A DNA stretch of 64,000 nucleotides from Pseudoflavonifractor sp. AF19-9AC (GCF_003478995.1 NZ_QUGI01000009.1:65494-129493), one strand, 5' to 3'; positions 24,291-33,633 are shown, counted from the first letter of the stretch. Numbers and translations are program-made. The notes: generated by a model from the sequence alone, not told the origin.

Positions 24291-24331
24291 AAAAAAGCAC
24301 CCCGGCTTCTCAAGCTGAGAAGCCGGGGTGC
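24291..24331 (-). terminator. Terminator of the gcdB transcript
   Basis: A 16-bp perfect stem (GCACCCCGGCTTCTCA and complement) with a 3-base loop, followed on the minus strand by TTTTTT; 20 bases past the gcdB stop. From 24096 to 24290 I see only a small CTCACCGG/CCGGTGAG hairpin (24157-24177). Confidence 0.92.
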
Positions 24332-24351
24332 AATCTGAACCAGATATGGGA

Positions 24352-25533
24352 TCAGCCACCGAACACCTTGATCATGAAGCCGGCAGCCACAGCGGAACCG
24401 ATAACACCGGCCACGTTGGGGCCCATGGCGTGCATGAGCAGGAAGTTGGAGGGATTCTCCTTCTGGCCGACCACCTGGGAAACCCGGGCGGCCATGGGTA
24501 CGGCAGACACACCGGCGGAGCCGATGAGGGGGTTCACCTTGCCCTTGGTCAGGACATACATCACATTGCCGAAGATGATACCGCCGGCAGTGGACAGCAG
24601 GAAGGCGGTCAGGCCCAGGAAGATGATGCCCAGGGTCTGGCCGGTAAGGAACTCGTCAGCAGTAGCCTTGAAGCCCACCGACAGACCCAGGGGGATGGTC
24701 ACGATGTTGATCAGGGCATTCTGGGCCACGTCAGACAGACGCTCGGTGACGCCGCACTCACGGAACAGGTTGCCCAGCATGAGCATACCGATCAGGGGCG
24801 CGGTGTCAGGGATGAGCAGCACCACAAAGAGGGTAACGGCAATGGGGAAGATGATCTTTTCCGTCTTGGAAACAGTGCGCAGCTGGGTCATCTTGACTTT
24901 GCGCATCTCCTTGGTGGTGAGCAGCTTCATGATGGGGGGCTGAATCAGAGGAATCAGCGCCATGTAGGAGTAAGCAGCGATGGCAATGGCCGGCAAAATG
25001 CTCACAGCCAGCTTGGAAGCCGTCAAAATGGCGGTGGGGCCGTCTGCGCCGCCGATTACGCCGATGGCAGCGGCCTGGGCGGGGGTAAAGGAGATGGCGC
25101 CGCCGGTGATGGGGCCAATGACCAGAGCCATCAGGAAGGCGGCAAAAATGCCCAGCTGAGCGGCAGCGCCCAGCAGCAGAGACATGGGGTTGGCCAGCAG
25201 GGGGCCGAAGTCCGTCATGGCGCCAATTCCCATAAAGATAATGGACGGGTAAATGGCGTACTGAACACCCTGATAGAGTACCCACATAAAGCCCACGGTG
25301 CCGCTGTGGGTGGCGGCATCATAAACCGGAGGATTGAACAGTCCGGTCACAGGCAGGTTTGCCAGCAGCATACCAAAGGCGATGGGAACCAGCAGCAGAG
25401 GCTCAAAGCCTTTGCCGATACCCATATAAAGCAGCACACAGGCAATAAACAGCATCAGCACGGTCTTCCAGTCCAGAGCGGCGAAGCCCGAACCCTGCAT
25501 GATTTTTGTTAAAACCTCAGTAATAAAATTCAT
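24352..25533 (-). CDS. gcdB: Glutaconyl-CoA decarboxylase beta subunit (Na+ pump)
   Basis: The membrane subunit (393 residues) of a Na+-translocating decarboxylase. It decarboxylates carboxybiotin and uses the energy to pump Na+ outward. The family's conserved ion-path motif is in IGVIGGADGPTAILTAS, and a second conserved segment is FGNVMYVLTKGKVNPLIGSA. About nine to eleven helices are predicted. It is homologous to OadB and MmdB; assignment to glutaconyl-CoA rests on the surrounding gcd/gct/hgd genes. It is the last gene of the gcdC-gcdD-gcdB group, 15 bp after the carrier fusion gene. Confidence 0.93.
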   Translation of the reverse strand: MNFITEVLTKIMQGSGFAALDWKTVLMLFIACVLLYMGIGKGFEPLLLVPIAFGMLLANLPVTGLFNPPVYDAATHSGTVGFMWVLYQGVQYAIYPSIIFMGIGAMTDFGPLLANPMSLLLGAAAQLGIFAAFLMALVIGPITGGAISFTPAQAAAIGVIGGADGPTAILTASKLAVSILPAIAIAAYSYMALIPLIQPPIMKLLTTKEMRKVKMTQLRTVSKTEKIIFPIAVTLFVVLLIPDTAPLIGMLMLGNLFRECGVTERLSDVAQNALINIVTIPLGLSVGFKATADEFLTGQTLGIIFLGLTAFLLSTAGGIIFGNVMYVLTKGKVNPLIGSAGVSAVPMAARVSQVVGQKENPSNFLLMHAMGPNVAGVIGSAVAAGFMIKVFGG

Positions 25534-25548
25534 ACTTCACCCCTCCTT

Positions 25549-26226
25549 TCAACCAATGGTAACCAGCAGGTCATCGGTGTTGACGGTGGCACCCACCACT
25601 GCAGAGACGGCCTTGACGGTACCGTCCACAGGAGCGGAGACCTCAATTTCCATCTTCATGGCCTCCAGAACCACCAGCACGTCGCCGGCCTTCACGGCCT
25701 GGCCCACCTGGCACTCCACCTTAAAGATGTTGCCGGGCATGGGACTCTTCACGGCAGTCTCGCCGGCGGGGGCGGGAGCAGCAGCAGGAGCGGGGGAGGG
25801 GGCCGGAGCGGGAGCAACGACAGGTGCCGGGGCAGCCACAGGGGCAGCGGCCACAGGAGCAGCGGCCACAGGAGCAGCAGCCACGGGAGCCACATTGGTA
25901 ATCCGGAAGGAGTTGGGGTTCATGCCGGACTCCTCCGCAATGGCGGACATCATGACCGCCACCAGTTCACCCTCGTCCACTGCGGGGGCCACCGGGGCAG
26001 GAGTGCTGGTCGGAGCGGGGGCCGGCTTGGACACATCCTTGGCGGGGGCAGCAGGCTTCTTAGCACCTTCAATGGTGGAAACCACCTTGGAGATGACCAT
26101 GATGACCAGCGCCAGAATGGCCAGCATCATAAAGACCACCAGCATACCGCACACGGCCACCATCAGTGCCTCAGGTACACTTAGCGGCTTAAAGGGATCC
26201 AGAATCGCAATATCTGCATTTGGCAT
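25549..26226 (-). CDS. gcdD: Fused delta (OadG/GcdD-like) subunit and biotin carrier domain
   Basis: A 225-residue fusion. Residues about 17-44 form one membrane helix (VPEALMVAVCGMLVVFMMLA) followed by a charged/Pro-Ala stretch, as in OadG/GcdD delta subunits; residues 78-107 (GELVAVMMSAIAEES, then PNSFRI) resemble the short conserved delta motif. An Ala-Pro linker (about 110-150) leads to a complete biotinyl domain with EAMKMEIEV, the Lys being the biotin site. The last 71 residues differ at only three positions from those of the adjacent gcdC product. The fusion would tether one carrier to the membrane. Confidence 0.85.
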   Translation of the reverse strand: MPNADIAILDPFKPLSVPEALMVAVCGMLVVFMMLAILALVIMVISKVVSTIEGAKKPAAPAKDVSKPAPAPTSTPAPVAPAVDEGELVAVMMSAIAEESGMNPNSFRITNVAPVAAAPVAAAPVAAAPVAAPAPVVAPAPAPSPAPAAAPAPAGETAVKSPMPGNIFKVECQVGQAVKAGDVLVVLEAMKMEIEVSAPVDGTVKAVSAVVGATVNTDDLLVTIG

Positions 26227-26242
26227 AGACTATGACCCCCTA

Positions 26243-26674
26243 TTAACCCAGGGTGACCAGCAGGTCGTCGGTGTTGACAGTAGTGCCAACCACAGCAGAG
26301 ATGGCCTTAACGGTGCCGTCCACGGGAGCGGAGACCTCGATCTCCATCTTCATGGCCTCCAGAACCACCAGCACGTCGCCGGCCTTCACGGCCTGGCCCA
26401 CCTGGCACTCCACCTTAAAGATGTTGCCGGGCATGGGGCTCTTCACGGCAGTCTCGCCGGCAGCCACAGCGGCGGGGGCGGGAGCAGCAGCGGGAGCGGG
26501 GGCCGGAGCAGGGGCGGGTGCGGGAGCAGGAGCAGCGACGGGTGCCGGGGCAGCCACAGGAGCGGCAGCCACAGGGGCAGCGGCCACAGGAGCAGCGGCC
26601 ACAGGAGCAGCAGCGCCGATCTTCTCAACGCTCACACTGTAAACCTTGCCGTTGACAGTAACATTGTAGTTCAT
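26243..26674 (-). CDS. gcdC: Glutaconyl-CoA decarboxylase biotin carrier (gamma) subunit
   Basis: A 143-residue biotin carrier protein. A short N-terminal domain (MNYNVTVNGKVYSVSVEKIG) is followed by a flexible linker of about 50 residues made of APVAA and APAP repeats, then the biotinyl domain with the site EAMKMEIEV. It shuttles CO2 from the alpha subunit to the membrane beta subunit. The repeat-rich linker is typical for gcdC genes of glutamate fermenters. A neighbouring gene carries an almost identical biotinyl domain. Confidence 0.92.
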   Translation of the reverse strand: MNYNVTVNGKVYSVSVEKIGAAAPVAAAPVAAAPVAAAPVAAPAPVAAPAPAPAPAPAPAPAAAPAPAAVAAGETAVKSPMPGNIFKVECQVGQAVKAGDVLVVLEAMKMEIEVSAPVDGTVKAISAVVGTTVNTDDLLVTLG

Positions 26675-26761
26675 AGCTTCTTTTCCCCTTTACAATATAA
26701 TAATCGCAGACTTAATGGGGTGAACAGCCGGTTTAGCGTCACCTTGAAATCTGGATTGGCA

Positions 26762-26833
26762 GCTCCCTGCCTTTTGGGCAGGGAGCATGCCGAAATTAGT
26801 GGTATTATAGCATTTTCTTCAATGAAGTGTCAA
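26762..26833 (-). promoter_or_regulatory. gcdC promoter and leader hairpin
   Basis: A consensus promoter on the minus strand: TTGACA (26828-26833), 18 bases, TATAAT (26804-26809) preceded by TGC. The 5' leader holds a 10-bp hairpin (GCTCCCTGCC and complement, 26762-26786) without a U tract, perhaps an mRNA-stabilising element. The group gcdC-gcdD-gcdB can thus be transcribed separately from the upstream genes. Confidence 0.85.
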
Positions 26834-26873
26834 GATTTTCGACCCTTCCAGCCTGCACATCTGAACAGGTCTT

Positions 26874-28010
26874 TTACAGCACGTCGGCAAAGGCCTGGAT
26901 GGCGGTGCTGGCCTGGCCGAAGTCCCGCATCTGCTGGTCGATGCCCAGACGGAGGTGGGGGATACCGGCGTCATCCAGAGCCTTCTTCAGATAGGGGTAC
27001 TCCATCTCCTCGGGGTCACAGAACTGCTGCATAAAGAGCACCAGACCCTGAGCGCCAGACTTCTTCACCATGTCCACCACGAAATCGGCGCGGCGGTTCT
27101 GGTTGGAGAACTCATCATAGAGCAGCACGTCGTAGTCCTGGTCGGCAAACTGCTGGGCCAGAGCCATCATGGGATCGCCGGTCTCGGCAGCGTCCACCCG
27201 GATGGCGCGGCTCTCGTGGGCCACGTCGTCGGCGGCGATGGCGATCTGGTTGTCGTCAAAGATCTGCAGCAGCTTGGGGTTGTCGCAGATGATGCCGGAG
27301 GTAACCACCTTGCGGCCCTTCCACTGGGAGGCGGGCAGGGCGGCCAGCTCAGCATTCAGAGCCTCCAGCTTCTCGCTGTAGGCCACGGGCTCCATGAACC
27401 AGGCGGCGCGCAGAACGGCGGAGCGGTTGACGGCGGAAATGGCCTCGGGGTGCTGACCGGCCAGCTTCACAAACTCACGGCGGGCAGCGCGGTTGCGGTT
27501 CATCACCTTGATGGCGCCGCGGAGGGCCTCGTCAGTGATGGGGGCGCCGGAAATCTTCTCCAGCTCGGCCTTGATGTGGTTGTACTGGTCCATGGTGAAC
27601 TGCAGGCCGAAGGAGGGCTTGCGGTTCTGGGGATGGGCCAGGAAGATGCAGGGCAGCTTCTTGCTCATGGCCACGCGGATATTCTGGCTCATGGGGCGCA
27701 GGGTATCACAGATGGTGGGGGTGATGACGCCGTCCAGCTGATCCAGGGTGCCGTCCAGCAGCATCTCCAGAGCCAGCTGAGCAATGGTGCAGTAGAAGGT
27801 GGCGCAGTACTCCTTGGCCATGGAGATGGTCTTGTTGTTGCTGCCCCAGATGCCCATGGGCACCATGCCGGCAGCCACTACCAGCTCCACAGGGGCGTAG
27901 TAGGGCAGAACACCGATGACCTTCTTTCCCTCCTGCTTGTACTGGGTCAGTACGCGGTAGGGATGCTCAGAAACTTCCTTAAACTCGTTCAGCATAACCT
28001 CGGTGCTCAT
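26874..28010 (-). CDS. hgdB: (R)-2-hydroxyglutaryl-CoA dehydratase beta subunit
   Basis: HgdB (378 residues) is one half of the iron-sulfur dehydratase core that removes water from (R)-2-hydroxyglutaryl-CoA through a ketyl radical. The family-typical start VIGVLPYYAPVELVVAAGMVP and cysteines in YCATFYCTIAQ and QQFCDPEEMEYP are present, as is GIDQQMRDFGQ near the end. Its ATG overlaps the hgdA stop (ATGA), ensuring balanced synthesis. Confidence 0.95.
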   Translation of the reverse strand: MSTEVMLNEFKEVSEHPYRVLTQYKQEGKKVIGVLPYYAPVELVVAAGMVPMGIWGSNNKTISMAKEYCATFYCTIAQLALEMLLDGTLDQLDGVITPTICDTLRPMSQNIRVAMSKKLPCIFLAHPQNRKPSFGLQFTMDQYNHIKAELEKISGAPITDEALRGAIKVMNRNRAARREFVKLAGQHPEAISAVNRSAVLRAAWFMEPVAYSEKLEALNAELAALPASQWKGRKVVTSGIICDNPKLLQIFDDNQIAIAADDVAHESRAIRVDAAETGDPMMALAQQFADQDYDVLLYDEFSNQNRRADFVVDMVKKSGAQGLVLFMQQFCDPEEMEYPYLKKALDDAGIPHLRLGIDQQMRDFGQASTAIQAFADVL

Positions 28011-29470
28011 TTCGCCTCGGCCTCCTTATTCGCCTTATTGGCCTCCATGGCCTCCACCAGGCCCTGAACACGGGTGGTGTACTGGGCCTCGTTAAAGTTA
28101 CGGGGATCCGCCTGGTCGCCGTCGAAGCCGGCGCAGGGCACGCCCAGATCCTCGGTGAAGCGGCGCTGCATCTCGGCCATATAGCCGGACCAGGGCTTGC
28201 AGGAACGGTTGTAGTGGACCAGCACGCCGTCCACCTTGTTGTCCCGGCAGATGCCCTCACGCCAATCCACGCCCTGCTCGATACACACGGAGTTGGGGGC
28301 CTTGTAGTAGGCGCGGGCCATCTCGTCCATGTTGTTGTACACGAAGCCGAAGGCGGGGGCGTACACCACGGCGGTGACGTTGACGCCGTGCTCCTTCAGG
28401 GGCTTGAACAGGTTGGGCAGCTTGGGCCAGCAGGGGATGCCCTCGAACATCACGCGGAACTTCTCGGGGAAGGGCGTGGTGGTGGTGCCATCCTTGATGG
28501 CCTGCTCCAGATCCTTCTCCAGCAGCTCGAAGGCCTCGGCAGCAGCCACCTTGCCGCGGGCGGTCACCACGTCGGCCATGTGGTTAAAGAGGTCGAAGCC
28601 GCTGTAGGGAGCGGGCTTGTACTGCAGGTAGTCGCAGACGCGCAACCAGGCCTTGGCAGTGCGGTTGGCGTTCTCACAGGCGTGCTCGAACTTCTTCTCG
28701 TCGAACTTCTTGCCGGTGATCTGCTCCAGCTGGTGGATGGCGGCGTCGAACTGAGCGCGGACATAGGCCACGTTGGTGTCGTGGACATCCACAGTGTTGT
28801 TGTAGGGGATGTCGATCATGATCAGGGGGATGTTGCGCATACGGGCGATGTTCTCATACCACTTGGTCATGCAGTTGCAGATGTTGTTGCAGCACAGCAC
28901 GAAGTCGGGCTGGGGCATACGCATCTGGCGGTAAGGCTTGATGGCCTCCCGACGGAAGTTCTTGTAGGCGATCTCCTTCTCGGTGGTCTCGGGCAGAGCC
29001 TCGATCTCATAGATGTCATCCAGCACGGTGTAGGGCTGCATGGTCTTGGGATCCTTCTTGGGCTTGCCGGTCTCGGGATCGATGATGACCTTGCCGTTCT
29101 CGTCCTTCAGGGGCTTGCCGCTGTTGGGATCGATGATGAACTCCAGGGTCTCGGGGTCGAACTTGCGGGACGCGCGCTTGCCGGCGGCATAGGCCAGGCT
29201 GATGCGGGCGTAGCCGCAGATGTCGTTGTCAAAGCCCAGGTCCTCGGCGGCCTTGCACATGATCTCGCCGTCCCGGTTGGCGGCGATGCCGGCGGCCTGG
29301 TTCTCGGGGTACATAATGTTCAGGTCAAAGGCCTCAGCCAGCTCACAGGGGAACTTGGAGCTGGACCAGCCCACCAGCTTGCCCTCAGCATGGGCCTTGC
29401 GGGCGTCAGCATAAACATCCTCAACGACCTTGCGCAGAGCCAGGACGCCGGGACTTACCGTTTTAGCCAT
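28007..29470 (-). CDS. hgdA: (R)-2-hydroxyglutaryl-CoA dehydratase alpha subunit
   Basis: HgdA (487 residues) carries the other [4Fe-4S]-binding half of the dehydratase. The cysteine cluster FVLCCNNICNCMTKWYEN and the segment VHYNRSCKPWSGYMAEMQRR are characteristic. Residues about 110-140 form a lysine/proline-rich loop (DPNSGKPLKDENGKVIIDPE) usual for this subunit. ATG 29470 (MAKTVSPG) is preferred over the upstream in-frame codons because GGGAGGAAAC is 5 bases away. It lies between hgdC and hgdB, same strand. Confidence 0.96.
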   Translation of the reverse strand: MAKTVSPGVLALRKVVEDVYADARKAHAEGKLVGWSSSKFPCELAEAFDLNIMYPENQAAGIAANRDGEIMCKAAEDLGFDNDICGYARISLAYAAGKRASRKFDPETLEFIIDPNSGKPLKDENGKVIIDPETGKPKKDPKTMQPYTVLDDIYEIEALPETTEKEIAYKNFRREAIKPYRQMRMPQPDFVLCCNNICNCMTKWYENIARMRNIPLIMIDIPYNNTVDVHDTNVAYVRAQFDAAIHQLEQITGKKFDEKKFEHACENANRTAKAWLRVCDYLQYKPAPYSGFDLFNHMADVVTARGKVAAAEAFELLEKDLEQAIKDGTTTTPFPEKFRVMFEGIPCWPKLPNLFKPLKEHGVNVTAVVYAPAFGFVYNNMDEMARAYYKAPNSVCIEQGVDWREGICRDNKVDGVLVHYNRSCKPWSGYMAEMQRRFTEDLGVPCAGFDGDQADPRNFNEAQYTTRVQGLVEAMEANKANKEAEAK

Positions 29471-29524
29471 TGTAGTTTCCTCCCTACTAATGTTCAAAAA
29501 ATTGCTTGGAGCGGCAAGGGCTTT

Positions 29525-30319
29525 TTACTCCTTGTGCTCCTTTTGATACTTCTGATAGGCGAACAATGCCGCCCCCAGGGCCCCATTGTACTGGGTCAGG
29601 GGGGAGGTATAGATGATGTGGCCAAGCTCCTCCTCCAGAGCCTTTACCACACCGGTGTTCTGTGCCACGCCGCCGGTCATGACCACCTGATCACGCACCC
29701 CAACCCGGTGGGCCAGGCCGGCAACCCGGCTGGCCACGGAGTGATGGATGCCGTTGATGATATCCCGCTTATCCGTGTCCATAGCCAACTGGCTGATGAC
29801 CTCGCTCTCGGCAAAGACGGTGCAGGTGGAGCTGATCTCTACCTTTTTGGTGGACTGGGCGCCCAGGGTGCCCAGGTCCTCCACCTTCACCTCCAGCACC
29901 CGGGCCATAACGTCCAGGAACCGGCCGGTGCCGGCGGCGCACTTGTCGTTCATCACGAAGTTGGTCATCACGCCGTTTTCAATCTGAAGGATCTTCACAT
30001 CCTGGCCGCCGATGTCGATGACGGTGTGGACATCGGGGAACAGGAAACTGGCGCCCTTGGCGTGGCAGCTGAGCTCGCTCATCTGCTGATCCGCCAGCTC
30101 CAGCATGGAGTTGCGGCCGTAGCCGGTAGCCAGGATGAAGGACATGTCCTCCTTGGTCTTACCGGCTCCCTCCAGCACCTGGGCAATGGCCCGCTGAGGG
30201 CCGCTGGTGCCGGCGCCCACGGATACCAGGGACTTGCTGACGATTTCCTTGCCGTCGGCCAGCATCACACATTTCGAGGCGGTGGAACCGATGTCGATTC
30301 CTAAGGTATAAATGCTCAT
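29525..30319 (-). CDS. hgdC: 2-hydroxyglutaryl-CoA dehydratase activator (archerase)
   Basis: HgdC (264 residues) is the extremely oxygen-sensitive ATP-dependent activator that injects one electron into HgdAB. It has the ASKHA ATPase fold: [15 protein letters not shown] at the N-terminus, [12 protein letters not shown], and [14 protein letters not shown]. The two cysteines that share a [4Fe-4S] cluster across the dimer lie in [11 protein letters not shown] and [15 protein letters not shown] 30319 (MSIYTLGID) is used; GGAGAG lies 10 bases upstream. It precedes hgdA by 54 bp. Confidence 0.96.
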   Translation of the reverse strand: MSIYTLGIDIGSTASKCVMLADGKEIVSKSLVSVGAGTSGPQRAIAQVLEGAGKTKEDMSFILATGYGRNSMLELADQQMSELSCHAKGASFLFPDVHTVIDIGGQDVKILQIENGVMTNFVMNDKCAAGTGRFLDVMARVLEVKVEDLGTLGAQSTKKVEISSTCTVFAESEVISQLAMDTDKRDIINGIHHSVASRVAGLAHRVGVRDQVVMTGGVAQNTGVVKALEEELGHIIYTSPLTQYNGALGAALFAYQKYQKEHKE

Positions 30320-30395
30320 ACGTTCATGTCTCTCCATCATTTGAAGGTCTCAGGACGCGGAAAGCGCCCCGGATTGTGTCCCGGCGAGGCCTGTT

Positions 30396-31646
30396 TTACC
30401 GGAACAGGCCGCCGAAAATGGACAGGAAAATGGGATTGTAGATGTCATCAATGATGACGGCGAAGGCGGGATAGAAGACCCACGCCACATGGTGATAGCC
30501 ATAGGCGTCCATAACGGCCTTCTCGTTAGCCACCGCATTGGGTCCGGAGCCGCAGCCCCAGCCGCAGTTGCCCGCGGCCATGACGGCTGCACCGTAGTCC
30601 CGGCCGAAGAGGTTGTAGGAGATAAAGATGGCAAACACAGCCATCAAAACCGCCTGAGCCAGCAGAATGACGCCCATCTGACCTGCCACAGCCAACAGGG
30701 CAGTGATGTCAATGGTCATCAGAACCAGGGCCAGGTACAGCTCCAGGAACATGTGCTCGATGGCGTCCACCTCAGGGGTATAGAAGCGGATGTTGGCGGC
30801 CTCCATCACGTTGCGGCCAATGGCGCCGGCGAAGAGGCAGCCGATAAACTTGGGCATTTCAATCTTGGGGATATTGTCCAGCAGGCAGTAGATCGGCATG
30901 CCCAGAGCCGCCAGCAGGAGCAGCATGGCAAACATGGAGACCATGCGGCTGTTATTCAGGGTGGGAGCAATTCCGGTGGACTCAGCCTCAGGCCGGTCAT
31001 TGGGATCGGACTTCAGGCCGTGCCGGGAGATAAGGTAGGCCGCCACAGGGCCGCCGATGAGGGAGCCCATAATGTTGCCCATGGTGCCGGCGGTGACACC
31101 CACCGCCTTGGCGCCGGCCACGCCCCAGGACTCAAAGGTCTCGCCGAAGGAGGCGGCAGTACCCACACCGCCGGACATGGCGGAGGAGGAGCACTGCAGG
31201 GCCAGCAGGGGATTCATGCCCACCAGGTTGCCCACCAGAACGCCGATGACGTCCTGCAGGGTGATGAGCAGGCAGGCGGCAAAGGCTACCTTGATGGCCA
31301 GCTTTCCGCCGGCCTTCTGCAGCATCTTGGCGCTGAAGCCGAAGCCTACGCACAGGAAGAACAGGTTCTGACACAGATCCTGAATGGTAGATACATCAAA
31401 CTGGATGGCCAGAATGCCGCCCCCTTTGATCAGGGCAATGATGATGGAAACCAGCAAGCCGGACACCACCGGAGCGGGGATGGCAAACTTCCGCAGAAGC
31501 TTGCTGTGGCTGACCAGGGCGTGGCCCAGGAAAATCACCAGAGCCGCAATGCCCAGAGAGGTCAGGTACTCTACTTTGAAGGATGCAACCGCACCATCTG
31601 CGGCCGGTGTGTAGGTACCAAAATAGGATAAGATTTTTTCTGCCAT
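30396..31646 (-). CDS. gltS: Sodium/glutamate symporter
   Basis: GltS (416 residues) imports glutamate with Na+. The family (ESS, TC 2.A.27) signature regions are seen: the glycine-rich loops CSSSAMSGGVGTAASFGETF and AAGNCGWGCGSGPNAVANEK in the two halves, which form the reentrant substrate sites. About ten helices are predicted. ATG 31646 follows AAAGGAG. Placement between gcdA and hgdC makes glutamate uptake part of the fermentation cluster; the Na+ used would be pumped back by the Gcd complex. Confidence 0.95.
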   Translation of the reverse strand: MAEKILSYFGTYTPAADGAVASFKVEYLTSLGIAALVIFLGHALVSHSKLLRKFAIPAPVVSGLLVSIIIALIKGGGILAIQFDVSTIQDLCQNLFFLCVGFGFSAKMLQKAGGKLAIKVAFAACLLITLQDVIGVLVGNLVGMNPLLALQCSSSAMSGGVGTAASFGETFESWGVAGAKAVGVTAGTMGNIMGSLIGGPVAAYLISRHGLKSDPNDRPEAESTGIAPTLNNSRMVSMFAMLLLLAALGMPIYCLLDNIPKIEMPKFIGCLFAGAIGRNVMEAANIRFYTPEVDAIEHMFLELYLALVLMTIDITALLAVAGQMGVILLAQAVLMAVFAIFISYNLFGRDYGAAVMAAGNCGWGCGSGPNAVANEKAVMDAYGYHHVAWVFYPAFAVIIDDIYNPIFLSIFGGLFR

Positions 31647-31676
31647 AAGGGTTTTCTCCTTTCCAAAATACAGTAC

Positions 31677-31706
31677 TATATAGCAAACATTCCCGTATTT
31701 TGTCAA
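31677..31706 (-). promoter_or_regulatory. gltS promoter
   Basis: TTGACA, 18 bases, TATATA with an upstream TGC (extended -10) on the minus strand; the start lies about 25 bases before the gltS ribosome site. Confidence 0.75.
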
Positions 31707-31830
31707 TGTGAGAATTCACAACCCTGACAATCTTTATCCCGTATTTTCCCCCGCGGAAGGCGGTCTTTTTTTCCCCATTTTCCTTCTGCCCCAAGGCTTC
31801 CAAAAAATTGGTTATTTTGCCGGTAAATTC

Positions 31831-31859
31831 TCTCCGGCGGAGGGCCTCTCCGCCGGAGA
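31831..31859 (-). terminator. Hairpin after gcdA
   Basis: An 11-bp inverted repeat (TCTCCGGCGGA and complement) begins 11 bases after the gcdA stop. A clear U tract is missing (GAATTTACC follows), so termination would be partial. Confidence 0.5.
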
Positions 31860-31869
31860 CGCTTCCCTC

Positions 31870-33633
31870 TTACTTCTTGAAGGTGTCGTAGTCCTTGATG
31901 GTCCGGGGCAGCAGCATCTGATGGAAGGGGCAGATGCTCTCGGGGTTCTGGTAGCAGGCATCGGTGAAGGCCACGATGTAGTTGCGCATCATGGGCATAT
32001 CCACGATCTCGTCCACCAGGCCGGCCTGGGCGCAGAACAGGGGCTTGGACTTCACGTCGTAGTCGTCGATGAGGGCGTTCATCTTGTCGATGGTGGGCTG
32101 GAGATCCTTGCCCGCCTTCTGATCCTTGGCCAGACGGCCGGTGTACATGGCGTTGGCGGCGGTCTTGCCGTTCATGACGTTGATCTCAGTGGCCGCAGTG
32201 CCCAGAGAGAAGGCGTTGTTGTCGTTGCCCTGGGGGCCGCCCAGCACGTAGTGGGCAGCGGCGGTGCCGCGGCGCAGGGTGATCTCCATCATGGGCAGCT
32301 TGCTGCTCTGGATGGAGTAGATCAGGCTCTGGCCCAGACCCAGCAGCTCGGCGACCTCGGCGTCATCGCCCACGTCGATGCCGGTGGTATCCTGGATCCA
32401 GATCATGGGCAGACGGTCACGGGCACACAGAGTGACGAACTCGTTCATCTTGATGAGGCCCTGGCGATAGAGCTTGCCGCCGGCGCCCATGGACTGGCCG
32501 TACTTCTCCATCTTGTACTCGGGGTAGTTGGGGAACACGCCCTGCTGGTTGGCCACCACGCCCACCAGAAGGCCGTCCACCTTGGCGATGCCGGTAATCA
32601 TCTCGGGACCGTAGCCCTTCTTATACTCCATGAACTGGCTGCCGTCGAAGAGGCGGCCGATGACGGAATACATGTCGTAGGGACGGTTCTTGTTGTTGAG
32701 CACCAGGTCATAGAGCTCCACATCGGACATGGCGGGAGACTGGGGAGTATCCACGCGGAAGAACTCCAGGTCGTAGGAGGGCAGCATGTCCACATACTTC
32801 TTGATGCCCTCGATGACGCCCTCCTGGGTCTCATAGACTTCGCGGAAGAAGCCGGTCTGGCCGAAGTGGATGGAGACGGATCCCGGCGGGTCAGCGCGCA
32901 GGCCCTTGGTGGCCTCGATCTGAGCCAGAGCGGCCTCCATGTCCACGTGGGGCTTGGGGTTCATGCCGCCCACGATGCCGGCGCCGCCCACGGCCATGTT
33001 GGCCTTCTCATGGGCAATCAGCACGGTGGGGCTGATGGAGTGATAGCCGCCGCCGGCGGGGTTGGTGCCGTGGATGCCCACGATGACGGGAACGCCCATC
33101 TGGTTGAGCTCAGAGTTGCGGTAGAAGGGAGTACCGCCGCCGCGGCGGTTGGGGTACACCTTCTCCTGCTGGTCCAGCTCCACGCCGGCGCACTCCAGCA
33201 GGTAGATGAGGGGGATGCGCAGACGCTTGGCGGTGTCGCTGCCGCGCAGCAGGTTGTCCGCCTGGCCTGGCACCCAGGTACCGGCGTGCTTCTTGTTGTC
33301 GGAAGCGATGATGACGCACCACTTGCCGTTGACGCGGCCCAGGCCCTTGACAATGGAGGTGGAGCCGTTCTTGTTGTGCTCGGGGTTGTAGAGGCTGTTC
33401 AGGGGGCACCAGGTACCGGCGTCCACCAGCAGGCTGACGCGCTGCATGGCAGTGAGCTGGCCCTTGGCGTTCATGGCCTCGTCCGCCTTACCGGCGGACA
33501 GGGCGTCTACAACATGAGCGTGAATATCGTCCTCAATGGCCCGCAGCTCTTCCACGTTCTCGGCGTTGGGACGCACGGGCTTGCCCACCACGGGCATATT
33601 CTGGAAATAGCGGGGCATGGAATAGTTACCCAA
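31870..33633 (-). CDS. gcdA: Glutaconyl-CoA decarboxylase alpha subunit (carboxyltransferase)
   Basis: GcdA (587 residues) transfers CO2 from glutaconyl-CoA to biotin on GcdC, giving crotonyl-CoA. It matches my recollection of the Acidaminococcus fermentans protein closely along its length, e.g. YSMPRYFQNMP at the start, EKVYPNRRGGGTPF, GTNPAGGGYHSISPTV, WIQDTTGIDVGDDAE and NPESICPFHQM at the end. I place the start at TTG 33633 (GNYSMPRYF), 8 bases after GGAGG, which gives the same length and N-terminus as the homologue; ATG 33618 would lose conserved residues. It follows gctB by 45 bp. Confidence 0.95.
   Translation of the reverse strand: MGNYSMPRYFQNMPVVGKPVRPNAENVEELRAIEDDIHAHVVDALSAGKADEAMNAKGQLTAMQRVSLLVDAGTWCPLNSLYNPEHNKNGSTSIVKGLGRVNGKWCVIIASDNKKHAGTWVPGQADNLLRGSDTAKRLRIPLIYLLECAGVELDQQEKVYPNRRGGGTPFYRNSELNQMGVPVIVGIHGTNPAGGGYHSISPTVLIAHEKANMAVGGAGIVGGMNPKPHVDMEAALAQIEATKGLRADPPGSVSIHFGQTGFFREVYETQEGVIEGIKKYVDMLPSYDLEFFRVDTPQSPAMSDVELYDLVLNNKNRPYDMYSVIGRLFDGSQFMEYKKGYGPEMITGIAKVDGLLVGVVANQQGVFPNYPEYKMEKYGQSMGAGGKLYRQGLIKMNEFVTLCARDRLPMIWIQDTTGIDVGDDAEVAELLGLGQSLIYSIQSSKLPMMEITLRRGTAAAHYVLGGPQGNDNNAFSLGTAATEINVMNGKTAANAMYTGRLAKDQKAGKDLQPTIDKMNALIDDYDVKSKPLFCAQAGLVDEIVDMPMMRNYIVAFTDACYQNPESICPFHQMLLPRTIKDYDTFKK

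Noticed and set aside
25760..26620. Short GCC/GGAGCAG-type repeats that might suggest a CRISPR or minisatellite
   Set aside because: They are in-frame Ala-Pro linker codons of two biotin carrier genes; there is no spacer structure.
26762..26786. Hairpin in the gcdC leader as a riboswitch terminator
   Set aside because: No U tract follows on the transcribed strand and no aptamer motif is recognised.
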